A DNA stretch of 64,000 nt from assembly GCA_964352785.1 (NCBI GenBank), contig CAYGTI010000006.1, positions 62,001 to 126,000 of the forward strand, given 5' to 3'. Below are positions 17,693 to 26,963 of this stretch, piece by piece; within the stretch, counting starts at the first letter, position 1; each line of letters opens with the position of its first letter. The notes below the pieces were generated by a model that saw only the letters and a list, made by a program, of their open reading frames with translations, searched no databases and had not been told where the DNA came from. Made by a program: the position numbers and the translations under genes. Source of the stretch: JACOMS01 sp964352785. GTDB lineage: Bacteria > Pseudomonadota > Alphaproteobacteria > Caulobacterales > Maricaulaceae.

Positions 17693-19966
17693 ATGTTTAC
17701 GAACAAAAAATATGCTGTCAGTCTTGCCGCTATCGCGATGGCAACTATTGGCGCACCTGCTTTTGCCCAAAACTCCGCAATTGATATTTTAATGGACGAA
17801 GTCATCGTCACGGCGACCAAAAAAGCGAATGCTGAAAATGTACAGGATGTGCCTATCTCAATCACTGCCTTTAATGCCGATACGCTTGATGCATTAAATG
17901 TCACCGACCTTGAGAGTCTGTCTTTTTCTGCACCCAACGTCTCATTAGACGATATTGGTACCGCTCGCGGAACAGCCAACTTTTCTATACGCGGTCTGGG
18001 CATCAACTCATCCATCCCGTCCATTGACCCAACAGTTGGCGTGTTCGTTGATGGGGTGTACTTGGGCGTGAACAATGCCGTTGTCACAGACCTCTTTGAC
18101 CTCGATAGCATCGAGGTTTTGCGCGGGCCACAGGGGCTCCTGTTTGGCCGTAACACCACAGGCGGTGCCGTGCTGATTAACACAGGTAACCCGACTGACG
18201 AGTTTAGCTACAGCGCCCGGGTCTCAACAGAAACACCCGTAGATAGCGGACGCGGCGGTCTTAACTCTTATGTGCAGGGCGTCGTTTCTGGCCCGCTTGT
18301 TGAAGGAAAGCTCAACGGTAAAATTGGTGCCTTCTTTAACAAAGATAGCGGCTATTTCAAAAACCTTGCGACAGGAAACAACTTCGGTAAGGCCGAGACG
18401 TTTATTGGGCGCGGCGCACTTGAGTATATGGCGTCTGACGATATCAACATGATCGCGAAGCTAGAGTATTTTGACAGCAACGGACAAGGTCCAGCGGGAC
18501 AAAACCGGGGTGTTTTTGATCGCAATTCATTTGATTTCGCCATTGATAATGAGGGTGATTACACAACAAAAGCTCTTACAGGCTCTTTGAAAACTGAAAT
18601 TGATGTTGATTTTGGCGGCGGTAAAATCACCAACATCCTCGGCTATCGTAAACTAGACTTGACGTCTGATGGCGATATTGATGCACTGCCGATCTTCGCG
18701 TTTCATTCCGATACCGTCCTAGAGCAAGATCAAATTTCGGCCGAGCTTCGTTACGCTGGTACGTTTGGGAACGCCGACGTCACAACAGGGCTTTACTATT
18801 TTAACCAAGACGTGGCTTATGACGAGTTCCGGAATGTACCCGTCGCTACAGCAGCGCCATTTGCAGGTGGTGGTAAGCAAAATCATAAAGTTTATGGTGC
18901 CTTTGCCCAAGTGGATTATTCCATTACAGACAAGATCGTTGCCACAGGCGGACTGCGTTACTCCAAAGAAGACAAAGCGGCCGAGGTTAGCTTCGTTATT
19001 CCGCGTGCTGCGCGCTGCTCGGTTATTGCTGATACGTGTGCCGACAACGTTGATGATTCGGATAGCTGGGAAAATTTAACTCCGAAACTCGGACTTCAGT
19101 TTATTCCAAACGATGACGTTCAGATTTATACAAGCTACACTAAGGGCTTCCGCTCTGGTGGGTATAACTTCCGGATTACTGATCCGGCGCGGCTTGCGGA
19201 TCAGATTCGCTTGACGGGGAAACCTGCATTTGATGAAGAAGAGGTTGATGCCTATGAACTCGGCTTTAAATCGCGTTTCCTGGAAAATATTTTTCAGCTA
19301 AACGGATCTATATTTGTGACTGAAATCGCAAATATGCAGCGCGAAGTTAACCTGTCTGACCCCGGCGCAGGTGTGTCTCAGTTCATTTTGAACACAGCAG
19401 ATGCCAGCATCAAAGGTATTGAACTGGACGGCCAAGCCCGCGTTATGGACAACCTGCTACTGACAGCTAATGTTGGTGTCATTGATGCGGAATATGACAG
19501 GATAGGATTCGATATCTCTGGGGATGGCTTCGTTAATGCGGCTGATCTTGCGCTATCTATACCGCGTGTCCCGGAACTTAATTATGGGTTCGGTATCCTT
19601 CACACGGCAGATTTAGGCGATAAAGGCGGCCTGACAACACGTCTGAACTTCCAGCACCGCGATGAAGCCGCTTATACCGATAACAATTTTGGCTTCTTAA
19701 ACGCTGTGGATATGCTGGATGCAAATATCTCTTGGGATACACCGATTGAAGGCATCAGCCTTTCAATCTTTGGGAAAAATATGCTCGACCGCGTTCAAGC
19801 GGGCGGCGATACACAGCTTCCATTTGGTGCTGGCCTGCTGGGATTGTTTACCGGCGGTGTTCTTCCTGAAGGCGGCGCAAACCGCGCAACAGCGACAACT
19901 GTGGGCACATTCAGCCCGCTGAAAAAAGGCCGCCGTATTGGTATTGAGCTAACAATTCGGGGCTAA
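17693..19966 (+). CDS. TonB-dependent outer-membrane receptor
   Basis: 757 residues. A signal peptide (KKYAVSLAAIAMATIGAPAFAQ) precedes the TonB box DEVIVTATKK. The plug domain has VPISITAFNADTL, SIRGLGINSS and IEVLRGPQGLLFGRNTTGGAV. The beta barrel ends in the plausible final strand RRIGIELTIRG. This subtype (VIVTATKK box, RGPQGLLFGRN) is common in alphaproteobacteria that take up hydrophobic or aromatic substrates, but the ligand cannot be read from sequence. It stands alone, with GAGGG before the start, a 227-bp upstream region and a strong terminator after it. An uptake role for the steroid locus is possible but unsupported by position. Confidence 0.95.
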   Translation: MFTNKKYAVSLAAIAMATIGAPAFAQNSAIDILMDEVIVTATKKANAENVQDVPISITAFNADTLDALNVTDLESLSFSAPNVSLDDIGTARGTANFSIRGLGINSSIPSIDPTVGVFVDGVYLGVNNAVVTDLFDLDSIEVLRGPQGLLFGRNTTGGAVLINTGNPTDEFSYSARVSTETPVDSGRGGLNSYVQGVVSGPLVEGKLNGKIGAFFNKDSGYFKNLATGNNFGKAETFIGRGALEYMASDDINMIAKLEYFDSNGQGPAGQNRGVFDRNSFDFAIDNEGDYTTKALTGSLKTEIDVDFGGGKITNILGYRKLDLTSDGDIDALPIFAFHSDTVLEQDQISAELRYAGTFGNADVTTGLYYFNQDVAYDEFRNVPVATAAPFAGGGKQNHKVYGAFAQVDYSITDKIVATGGLRYSKEDKAAEVSFVIPRAARCSVIADTCADNVDDSDSWENLTPKLGLQFIPNDDVQIYTSYTKGFRSGGYNFRITDPARLADQIRLTGKPAFDEEEVDAYELGFKSRFLENIFQLNGSIFVTEIANMQREVNLSDPGAGVSQFILNTADASIKGIELDGQARVMDNLLLTANVGVIDAEYDRIGFDISGDGFVNAADLALSIPRVPELNYGFGILHTADLGDKGGLTTRLNFQHRDEAAYTDNNFGFLNAVDMLDANISWDTPIEGISLSIFGKNMLDRVQAGGDTQLPFGAGLLGLFTGGVLPEGGANRATATTVGTFSPLKKGRRIGIELTIRG

Positions 19967-19987
19967 ACCTCTCATATAACCAGTTTT

Positions 19988-20015
19988 AAGGCTCCGCTAC
20001 GGCGGGGCCTTTTTT
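19988..20015 (+). terminator. Rho-independent terminator of the TonB receptor gene
   Basis: GGCTCCGC (19990-19997) pairs with GCGGGGCC (20002-20009) through one G-U pair around a TACG tetraloop and runs into six T residues. It also lies 15 bp before the convergent hemB stop. Confidence 0.92.
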
Positions 20016-20030
20016 GTTGGAAGTTTCATT

Positions 20031-21029
20031 CTAAGACTGGAGCCACTCTGCGGCTTTGGGCGCGAAATATGTGAGCACGCCGTCGCAGCCCGCGCGCTTA
20101 AAGCAGAGCAGGCTTTCCAGGATCACGCGCCGCTCATCCAGCCAGCCATTTTGCACGGCGGCCATAATCATCGCATATTCTCCGCTGACCTGAAACGCAT
20201 AGGTCGGCATGGCGTATGTGTCCTTTAAACGCCGAATGATATCAAGGTAAGGCATGCCGGGCTTGACCATGATCATGTCTGCGCCTTCGTCAATATCAAG
20301 GGCAACCTCGCGCAGGGCTTCGTCGGTGTTGGCCGGGTCCATTTGATAGGTGCGCTTGTCGCCCTGAAGCGATGAGGCGGTGCCTATAGCGTCTCTGTAA
20401 GGGCCGTAGAAGCCAGAGGCGTACTTGGCCGCGTAGGACATGATTAAAACGTCAGGGTGATCTTGAGCCTCCAGCATTTGCCGAATAGCGCCAACGCGTC
20501 CGTCCATCATATCGGACGGCGCAATAATATCCGCGCCTGCCTCAGCAAGTATAACCGCGCATTCTGATAAGGCCTCAACTGTGGCATCATTGAGAATATG
20601 GCCGTCTTGCAAAATACCGTCATGACCGTGATCCGTATAAGGGTCGAGCGCAGCGTCCACGATCACCCCGATGTCGGGTACGGCGGCTTTGATGGCCCTC
20701 ACGGCTTCGGGCACAAGGCCGTCAGAGTTAAGGGCTTCGCTGCCATCATTGTCTTTAAAATTCGGATTGATGTGCGGAAAAATGGCTATGGCCGAAATAC
20801 CAAGGCTTTGTGCGCGCTTGGCCTCATTCACGAGGGTCTTGATATTCACCCTGTCCACCCCCGGCATGCTCGGCACGGGCGAGCGGTCATCTTTCCCATC
20901 AGACAAAATAACCGTCCAAATCAAATCGTCAACGCTGACCTTGTTTTCCTGCGTGAGGCGGCGGGACCACGCGTTTTGGCGGCTGCGACGCATTCTTATA
21001 TTTGGATAAGAGGGCACAATAAACTCCAT
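20031..21029 (-). CDS. hemB: Delta-aminolevulinic acid dehydratase (porphobilinogen synthase)
   Basis: 332 residues; joins two ALA molecules into porphobilinogen. The two Schiff-base lysines are in MSYAAKYASGFYGPYRDA and DMIMVKPGMPYLD. The metal loop reads DAALDPYTDHGHDG: aspartates stand where zinc-dependent enzymes have cysteines, so this is the Mg-dependent type usual in alphaproteobacteria. GAMPI-like PSMPGVDRVN near the start is the N-terminal arm region. It is transcribed divergently from hemA across 127 bp, so the first two steps of haem synthesis may share control; no obvious operator was found there. Confidence 0.97.
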   Translation of the reverse strand: MEFIVPSYPNIRMRRSRQNAWSRRLTQENKVSVDDLIWTVILSDGKDDRSPVPSMPGVDRVNIKTLVNEAKRAQSLGISAIAIFPHINPNFKDNDGSEALNSDGLVPEAVRAIKAAVPDIGVIVDAALDPYTDHGHDGILQDGHILNDATVEALSECAVILAEAGADIIAPSDMMDGRVGAIRQMLEAQDHPDVLIMSYAAKYASGFYGPYRDAIGTASSLQGDKRTYQMDPANTDEALREVALDIDEGADMIMVKPGMPYLDIIRRLKDTYAMPTYAFQVSGEYAMIMAAVQNGWLDERRVILESLLCFKRAGCDGVLTYFAPKAAEWLQS

Positions 21030-21156
21030 AAATTCAATGCGTTATAACCCTTTAAAGCTTAAAATCATAGGCGAAAAACATGCGGCGTTTGGGCATTGGT
21101 ATTTAACACAAAAGTAAGCTATAGGAATTTAAATAAGGAAAAAGCCGAGACTAAAC

Positions 21157-22383
21157 ATGGGCTCTATATACAGAGATAAATTTGCCAAAGCCGTCGACAG
21201 CGTCCGCAATGAGGGTCGCTACCGCGTGTTTCAAGACATCCGCCGCAAGCGCGGATCTTTTCCAGTAGCAACATGGTACAAGAATGATGTCTCGGAAAAA
21301 GAGATCACCGTGTGGTGTTCAAACGATTATCTCGGTATGGGCCAAAATGATTGCGTGATTGAAGCCGTAAAGTCGGCTGTTGACGCTGCGGGCACAGGCT
21401 CGGGCGGTACACGGAATATTTCCGGGACTACACATTACCACGTACAGCTTGAAAAAGAGCTGGCGGATTTACACGGTAAGGACAAAGCGCTTGTTCTGAC
21501 ATCAGGTTATGTTGCAAATGAAGCGACGCTTGGTGTGATGAGTAAAATCCTTCCTGGCCTTGTTATTCTGTCCGACGAAATGAACCATGCGTCAATGATT
21601 TCGGGTATTCGGCGCGCGCGGTGCGAGAAACAAATCTTTAAACATAATGATCTGGCTGACTTAGAAGCCAAACTGAAAGCTATTCCCAAAGACCAGCCTA
21701 AGCTTATCGCGTTTGAGAGCGTCTATTCCATGGACGCGGATATCGCGCCGATCGAGGAAATTTGCGACTTGGCCGATAAATACGAAGCGCTGACCTATAT
21801 TGACGAAGTCCACGCGGTGGGCATGTATGGCCCGCGCGGCGGCGGCGTGTGCGAAGCGCGCGGCTTGATGGACCGCATCGACATAATCCAAGGTACGCTC
21901 GCCAAGGCCTTCGGTATGATTGGCGGCTATATTGCCGCTGACGAAGTGATCATCGACGCGGTGCGCTCGCTCGCGTCGGGCTTTATCTTCACCACATCGA
22001 TACCGCCCAGTACAGCCGCCGGGGCGCTGCGCAGTGTGCGTTTCCTCAAAGTCTCACCGGAAATCCGGCAGCAACATCAGGAGCGCGCAGACGCCCTTAA
22101 ATCACGGCTCCGCGCGGGCGGTTATCCGTTTATTGACGGCGACACCCATATCGTTCCGCTCATGGTCGGTGATCCGGTCAAATGCAAAGCGATTTCAGAC
22201 CGCTTGATCAACGAATTCGGCATCTACGCCCAGCCGATTAACTACCCCACCGTCCCCAAAGGCACAGAGCGGCTCAGATTTACCCCAAGCCCCGTTCACA
22301 CAGATGCCATGATGGATGATCTCATGGCCGCGCTGAAAGTGGTCTGGGCTGAGTTTGAGTTAAAACTTGAGGATGTGGCTTAG
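21157..22383 (+). CDS. hemA: 5-aminolevulinate synthase
   Basis: 408 residues, alpha-oxoamine synthase family, PLP enzyme that condenses glycine and succinyl-CoA (C4 route), which places the organism among alphaproteobacteria. Motifs: WCSNDYLGMGQN for substrate binding, GSGGTRNISGTTHYHVQLE, LSDEMNHASMISGIR, TYIDEVHAVGMYGPRGGG, and the PLP lysine in TLAKAFGMIGGY. The C-terminal heme-free end LEFELKL-like tail is normal length. The start has a weak AAGGAA ribosome site at a suitable distance. It faces hemB head to head. Confidence 0.97.
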   Translation: MGSIYRDKFAKAVDSVRNEGRYRVFQDIRRKRGSFPVATWYKNDVSEKEITVWCSNDYLGMGQNDCVIEAVKSAVDAAGTGSGGTRNISGTTHYHVQLEKELADLHGKDKALVLTSGYVANEATLGVMSKILPGLVILSDEMNHASMISGIRRARCEKQIFKHNDLADLEAKLKAIPKDQPKLIAFESVYSMDADIAPIEEICDLADKYEALTYIDEVHAVGMYGPRGGGVCEARGLMDRIDIIQGTLAKAFGMIGGYIAADEVIIDAVRSLASGFIFTTSIPPSTAAGALRSVRFLKVSPEIRQQHQERADALKSRLRAGGYPFIDGDTHIVPLMVGDPVKCKAISDRLINEFGIYAQPINYPTVPKGTERLRFTPSPVHTDAMMDDLMAALKVVWAEFELKLEDVA

Positions 22384-22633
22384 TTTTCGCGCAAAATCAC
22401 TCCCGTTTTGACAATCTATAAATCCTGACTACCACCTAGAATATAAGGTAGATTTAACCTCAATTTGGGTGTCATTTTTCTTAAATGGCCAAGATTTTTG
22501 TTTGATATATCTTTTCCAGAGACAAATATTTACTGTGCTGGGTTGTCTGGAATGGCTTCAAATTCAATTGTGTAAAATTAAATTCCGTGCTATAGTTATT
22601 TGAGTTGGTTTTACTTTTTTTGTTGGTGAGACT
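22384..22633. other. 250-bp AT-rich spacer
   Basis: Between hemA and the secreted protein gene. AT-rich throughout, with a TTGACA (22414-22419) but no convincing -10 at the right distance and no terminator hairpin. Nothing else recognised. Confidence 0.4.
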
Positions 22634-23386
22634 ATGAAAAAAATACTCTTTGTTCTCGCTTCAACCATTGTTCTCGCTTCAACCATTGTTTGTCATTCAC
22701 CTGCGGGTGCGACTTTCGATTATAGAACCCTTCCTCCGATGAGCCCGCCTCCGATGAGGTTTCTTCCTGAAGATGACCAAAAGTTGATGTTTTTATTAAC
22801 CGCACCAAAGCCCGTTATGTCGCCCATAAATGCAGCTCTCGACAAGGCGGGTTTGCCCAAAGATCGTCAGTACACTTTAATTATCGATCCCGCGCGATGG
22901 GGCAGTGATGGCGGCTTGTTACTGCCTAATGACGCGGTTTTTGCCATGAATTCGGGTCAGCACGATAGGTCTTCGTCATTTAGCGCATATAAGCAGAAAT
23001 ACATTTCTGCGACCCCGTATAAGGATATAAAAATACGCGAAGTCACGCTGTCACCTCATGCTGCGGTTGTGAGGGGGATTTATGAAATAAGTAACTTCAG
23101 CTCAGCATTATATGATGACACGACTGGCGACCTTTACGCGGGTTACGTAATGACGTTTGATCCGAACTACCCTGACGGGATGCTCGTTGTTAAACGCATT
23201 TCGTTGAGGGTTGATCTTTCTGCGCTAACGTCAATCAGAGACTCTCTACCGGTTTTGGCAGACCGGCCTGAGCGCGTTGTCGATCCGCAAATGATAAGAT
23301 CTGTCGTGCCCCAGCCTGCTGCTCGCGTGATTGACGAAAAAGGTAAGGATTGTACCGATAAAGGCTGTATTCCTGAAAATAAGTAA
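22634..23386 (+). CDS. Secreted protein of unknown function
   Basis: 250 residues. A long signal peptide contains a duplicated hexapeptide (VLASTIVLASTI) that arises from an exact 18-bp tandem repeat, and is followed by a likely cleavage site after PAGA. The mature part starts with a proline-rich segment (LPPMSPPPMRF), then about 170 residues of mixed composition with KQKYISATPYKDIKIREVTL and AGYVMTFDPNYPDG. A cysteine pair is near the end (DCTDKGCIPENK). I recognise no domain. Its neighbours hemA and glyA give no hint. More AT-rich than the flanking genes. Confidence 0.75.
   Translation: MKKILFVLASTIVLASTIVCHSPAGATFDYRTLPPMSPPPMRFLPEDDQKLMFLLTAPKPVMSPINAALDKAGLPKDRQYTLIIDPARWGSDGGLLLPNDAVFAMNSGQHDRSSSFSAYKQKYISATPYKDIKIREVTLSPHAAVVRGIYEISNFSSALYDDTTGDLYAGYVMTFDPNYPDGMLVVKRISLRVDLSALTSIRDSLPVLADRPERVVDPQMIRSVVPQPAARVIDEKGKDCTDKGCIPENK
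22652..22687 (+). repeat. 18-bp exact tandem duplication inside a signal peptide
   Basis: GTTCTCGCTTCAACCATT occurs twice head to tail (22652-22669 and 22670-22687), adding the six residues VLASTI to the hydrophobic core while keeping the frame. Confidence 0.95.
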
Positions 23387-23566
23387 GTATTGCCGAGACG
23401 TTCTGTTGATTAAATAACCTTTACGCCTCCTCCCGAAATCTAGGGTAGCGCGCAGGTGTTAGTAATATCATGAAGCGTGCTTGTAAGATCGTATTTTAGC
23501 GTCTTTTGGATTGCCCAATGCGGCTCGGCTCGCTAGTAGGAACGCCTATTGTACGGGAGACTCAAT

Positions 23567-24871
23567 ATGAGCGCGCTTACAGAACAAGGCACGGCCCACT
23601 TATCCGACTATTTTACGCAATCCCTTGCGGAACGCGATCCAAAGCTTTGGGCGTCCATGCAGAACGAATTGCACCGCCAACAGCATGAGATCGAGCTTAT
23701 CGCCTCGGAGAATATCGTCTCCAAAGCGGTGCTTGAGGCGCAAGGGTCTGTCCTGACCAATAAGTACGCCGAAGGGTATCCCGGGAAGCGGTATTACGGC
23801 GGCTGCCAACATGTCGACGTGGCCGAGCAGCTTGCTATTGACCGTGCGTGCCAGCTTTTTGGATGCGGATTTGCCAATGTGCAGCCCAATTCCGGCTCCC
23901 AAGCCAACCAAGGCGTCTTTTTAGCGCTTTTGCAGCCCGGCGATACGATTTTAGGAATGGATCTGGCGTCCGGTGGTCACCTGACCCACGGCGCGCCGCC
24001 GAATATGTCCGGCAAATGGTTCAATGCGGTCGCTTACGGGGTCACCGAGGATACTAATTTAATCGATTATGATCAGGTTGAACGCCTTGCTCAAGAGCAT
24101 CAACCCAAAATGATTATTTGCGGCGGCTCGGCCTATTCGCGCCAGATCGACTTTAAACGCTTCCGCGAGATTGCCGACAAAGTCGGCGCTTATCTGCATG
24201 TTGATATGGCGCATTTTGCCGGTCTTGTTGCGGGCGGGACACACCCCAGCCCGTTCCCGCATGCGCATGTGGCGACGACGACAACCCATAAAACCCTACG
24301 CGGGCCGCGCGGCGGCATGATTTTGACCAATGACGAAAAACTCGCCAAGAAATTCAACTCAGCCATCTTCCCGGGACTGCAAGGTGGCCCGCTCATGCAT
24401 GTGATTGCAGGCAAAGCGGCGGCGTTCGCCGATGCGTTACAGCCGGAATTTAAAGCTTACAGCCAATGTGTTATTGATAATTGCCGCGCTATGGCCAGCG
24501 CGCTGGTCGAGGCCGGTTATGCGGTTGTGACGGGCGGAACAGACACACATTTGGCCTTGATTGATCTATCGCCCAAGGGCGTGAAGGGTAACGCTGCCGA
24601 GAAAGCGCTCGGGCGAGCCTATATTACCTGTAATAAAAACGGGATTCCGTTCGATACAGAAAAATTCACCATCACATCGGGTATCCGCGTCGGTTCTCCA
24701 GCAGGTACAACGCGCGGTTTTGGCCCGGCTGAATTTCGCGAGATTGGTCAGTTAATGGCCGAAGTTTTGGACGCGCTGGCGGTAAACCCCAAAGGCAATC
24801 CCGACGTTGAAGAGTCGGTTAAGCAGCGCGTGATCGCCCTAACAAGCCGTTTCCCGATTTATGGCCAATAA
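23567..24871 (+). CDS. glyA: Serine hydroxymethyltransferase
   Basis: 434 residues from the ATG at 23567, which has GGGAG at the right distance; an in-frame TTG at 23549 is less likely. It interconverts serine and glycine with tetrahydrofolate, feeding one-carbon metabolism. Motifs: ELIASENIVSKAVLEAQGS, NKYAEGYPGKRYYGGC, FANVQPNSGSQANQ, the PLP lysine in TTTTHKTLRGPRGG, and SGIRVGSPAGTTRGF. Single gene; its stop lies 19 bp from the convergent thioesterase stop with no clear terminator. Confidence 0.97.
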   Translation: MSALTEQGTAHLSDYFTQSLAERDPKLWASMQNELHRQQHEIELIASENIVSKAVLEAQGSVLTNKYAEGYPGKRYYGGCQHVDVAEQLAIDRACQLFGCGFANVQPNSGSQANQGVFLALLQPGDTILGMDLASGGHLTHGAPPNMSGKWFNAVAYGVTEDTNLIDYDQVERLAQEHQPKMIICGGSAYSRQIDFKRFREIADKVGAYLHVDMAHFAGLVAGGTHPSPFPHAHVATTTTHKTLRGPRGGMILTNDEKLAKKFNSAIFPGLQGGPLMHVIAGKAAAFADALQPEFKAYSQCVIDNCRAMASALVEAGYAVVTGGTDTHLALIDLSPKGVKGNAAEKALGRAYITCNKNGIPFDTEKFTITSGIRVGSPAGTTRGFGPAEFREIGQLMAEVLDALAVNPKGNPDVEESVKQRVIALTSRFPIYGQ

Positions 24872-24890
24872 AGGCTTTTAGGATTTCAAG

Positions 24891-25307
24891 TTAACCAAGC
24901 GGAATAGCGTAGGTTACGGTCGCGCGGCTTGAGAGTTTTTCGCTGCCTTCAGCCCGTAAATCCACGGTTGTCACGGCGAGGGTCTTGCCAAACTTGATCA
25001 GGTGGGCCTCTGCGATCAATGCTTTGCCAATACACGGCCTGAGAAAATCAATGTTCAGATTTGATGTTACGGCCATGGGCACAATACCCGTGCGCGTGAA
25101 AATCGCCACATAGGCGGCATGATCCGCAAGCGCCATTTGCGTTGGCCCTGAGATGTAACCTCCGGGCCGTAAATGCGTATCCGTTACAGCCATTCGCATT
25201 TGCACATAGTCTTTTTCAACTTTTATGAAAGCCGGAAGGTCTTCACTGCGGCCTGGAAACATTTTCTTGAAAAACGTATTTAACTCTTGGGCCGTAACTT
25301 TGCTCAT
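24891..25307 (-). CDS. PaaI-type hotdog-fold thioesterase
   Basis: About 138 residues from the ATG at 25307 (MSKVTAQELNTFF), which follows GGATG; the frame extends to 25358 but that start would run into the upstream gene. Hotdog-fold features are LRPGGYISGPTQMALADHAAYVAIF, NLNIDFLRPCIGKALIAEAHL and TVDLRAEGSEKLSSRATVTYAIP. Such proteins hydrolyse acyl-CoA thioesters, often to free trapped CoA in aromatic-acid catabolism. It is the third gene of the VOC-FAH-thioesterase run. The substrate is not evident. Confidence 0.88.
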   Translation of the reverse strand: MSKVTAQELNTFFKKMFPGRSEDLPAFIKVEKDYVQMRMAVTDTHLRPGGYISGPTQMALADHAAYVAIFTRTGIVPMAVTSNLNIDFLRPCIGKALIAEAHLIKFGKTLAVTTVDLRAEGSEKLSSRATVTYAIPLG

Positions 25308-25338
25308 AATCACATCCGGTAGGCGGCCTAAGTTCGGC

Positions 25339-26349
25339 CTATTTTTCGTATTTGACAACCGTATTTTCTATACGGCCGAATATAGATTCGCCCTTTTTGT
25401 CATTCATTTCAATAGCGACTTTATCGCCGAACTTCATAAATTCTGTGGTCACTTCGCCCGTTTGAATTTTTTCAATCATGCGGATTTCTGCAATGCAGCT
25501 ATAGCCGTCGCCGCCATCTTCGATCTTTTTACCGGGCCCGCCGTCAAGCTGGTTGGAGACCGTGCCTGAGCCAATAATTGTGCCTGCGCAGAGTTTACGC
25601 GTCCGGGCGGCGTGAGCCACGAGCTGCGCCATGTTAAATGTCATATCGACGCCCGCATTGGCTTTGCCAAAGGGGTTTCCGTTATATTCGACAAGCAAAG
25701 GTAGGTGTATTGTGTGGTTCTTCCAGTCTTTTCCAAGCTCGTCGGGTGTAACGGCCACAGGGGAGAACGCGGATGAGGCCTTGCCGTGGAAAAACCCAAA
25801 GCCTTTGGCAAGCTCGTTCGGGATCAAGCCTCTGAGCGAGACATCATTGACCAGCATAATTAGTTTGATGTGTTTTGCAGCCTCTTTGGGGGTAACGGCC
25901 ATGGGCACGTCGTCTGTAATGACGGTGATCTCGGCTTCCATATCAATGCCAAACGCTTCGTCTTCGGCAATAATATCATCACGCGGGCCGATAAATGTAT
26001 CCGAGCCGCCTTGGTACATTAGCGGGTCTGAATAAAAGCTCTCCGGCACCACGGCGCCGCGCGCTTTGCGTACAAGCTCGACGTGATTGATGTAGGCTGA
26101 ACCGTCGGCCCATTGATAGGCGCGGGGCAGGGGAGAGGCGCAAGCCTCTTGGCTAAAGGTAAAGCTGTCGCCTTCGCCCTTATTTAGGGCGTCATATTTA
26201 GCCTTGAGTTTAGGCTCGCATTCTGCCCAATTATCAAGAGCCTCTTGCAGGGTGCTGGCGATCTCTCCGGCATCTACGGCTTTGGTCAGGTCGCGCGAGA
26301 CAATAATAAGGTGGCCGTCGCGGCCATGTTTTAATGTGGCAATTTTCAT
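25339..26349 (-). CDS. Fumarylacetoacetate hydrolase family protein
   Basis: About 336 residues from the ATG at 26349, preceded by TAGGA. FAH-fold signatures include PLPRAYQWADGSAYINHVELVR-type text near residue 80, EAEITVITDDVPM with acidic metal ligands, MLVNDVSLRGL, and GTIIGSGTVSNQ. The long N-terminal domain (KIATLKHGRDGHLIIVSRDL) is typical of the 330-residue bacterial FAH relatives found with homogentisate or gentisate genes, so hydrolysis of fumarylacetoacetate or fumarylpyruvate is the best guess. A 2-oxo-alkenoate hydratase is the alternative. It sits eight bases after the VOC gene and before the thioesterase. Confidence 0.88.
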   Translation of the reverse strand: MKIATLKHGRDGHLIIVSRDLTKAVDAGEIASTLQEALDNWAECEPKLKAKYDALNKGEGDSFTFSQEACASPLPRAYQWADGSAYINHVELVRKARGAVVPESFYSDPLMYQGGSDTFIGPRDDIIAEDEAFGIDMEAEITVITDDVPMAVTPKEAAKHIKLIMLVNDVSLRGLIPNELAKGFGFFHGKASSAFSPVAVTPDELGKDWKNHTIHLPLLVEYNGNPFGKANAGVDMTFNMAQLVAHAARTRKLCAGTIIGSGTVSNQLDGGPGKKIEDGGDGYSCIAEIRMIEKIQTGEVTTEFMKFGDKVAIEMNDKKGESIFGRIENTVVKYEK

Positions 26350-26357
26350 GTTTTTTC

Positions 26358-26906
26358 CTAACTTTCGCGGGCTATTTTTTCGTGGAGCCACGCGGCATGA
26401 CACGGGGCTTTTTTTGTTTCCGACCATTCCTTGAGCATATCAGGCGCGACGTCGTGGAGTTGCGCCATTTGCTCGGACGTGCCGATGTCGGCGACCAACT
26501 CAAGCCTGTGTCCGTTGGGGTCAAAGAAATAGATCGATTTAAATATGCCATGATGCGTGGGGCCTAGCACATCAATATCTTTTGCCTCCAGATAGTCTTT
26601 GGCCGCAAGCAGAGCTTCGAGGCTATCAACACGCATGGCAATATGCTGAACCCATATGGGGGTGTTGTGGTCCCTATCCATGTCAGGCTGTTCGGGCAGT
26701 TCAAAGAAGGCGAGAACGTTATCGTTCCCGGCATCCATAAAAATATGCATATAAGGGTCATAGGCCCCGGTGGAGGGAACGTGATCTTCGGCAATCGCGA
26801 GCTGAAAATCCATACCTAAAACGCCGTTATAAAACTCTACGGTCTCTTTTGCGTCCCGGCAGCGATAGGCAACATGGTGAAAGCCTTGGATTGTTGGTTT
26901 CGTCAT
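26358..26906 (-). CDS. VOC (glyoxalase/extradiol dioxygenase fold) protein
   Basis: About 182 residues from the ATG at 26906, which has AGGAG seven bases upstream. The vicinal-oxygen-chelate fold is shown by QGFHHVAYRCRDAKETVEFY with a metal His, WVQHIAMRVDSLEALLAAKDYL with a second His, and FDPNGHRLELVAD with the closing Glu. Length fits a two-module enzyme such as a dioxygenase-like or isomerase protein rather than full HPPD. It is the first gene of the operon, 57 bp from the divergent marR gene, with an 11-bp inverted-repeat operator between them. Substrate unknown, likely an aromatic-pathway intermediate. Confidence 0.88.
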   Translation of the reverse strand: MTKPTIQGFHHVAYRCRDAKETVEFYNGVLGMDFQLAIAEDHVPSTGAYDPYMHIFMDAGNDNVLAFFELPEQPDMDRDHNTPIWVQHIAMRVDSLEALLAAKDYLEAKDIDVLGPTHHGIFKSIYFFDPNGHRLELVADIGTSEQMAQLHDVAPDMLKEWSETKKAPCHAAWLHEKIARES

Positions 26907-26928
26907 ACATACTCCTGTATATTTAGGT

Positions 26929-26955
26929 GTTGCACAAACTAGTTGTTTATGCAAC
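26929..26955. promoter_or_regulatory. Inverted-repeat operator between the VOC operon and marR
   Basis: Arms GTTGCACAAAC (26929-26939) and GTTTATGCAAC (26945-26955) are complementary at 10 of 11 positions across the spacer TAGTT. It lies in the 57-bp divergent gap between the VOC operon and the MarR gene, so it is the expected binding site of that regulator. Confidence 0.75.
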
Positions 26956-26963
26956 CATAATTT

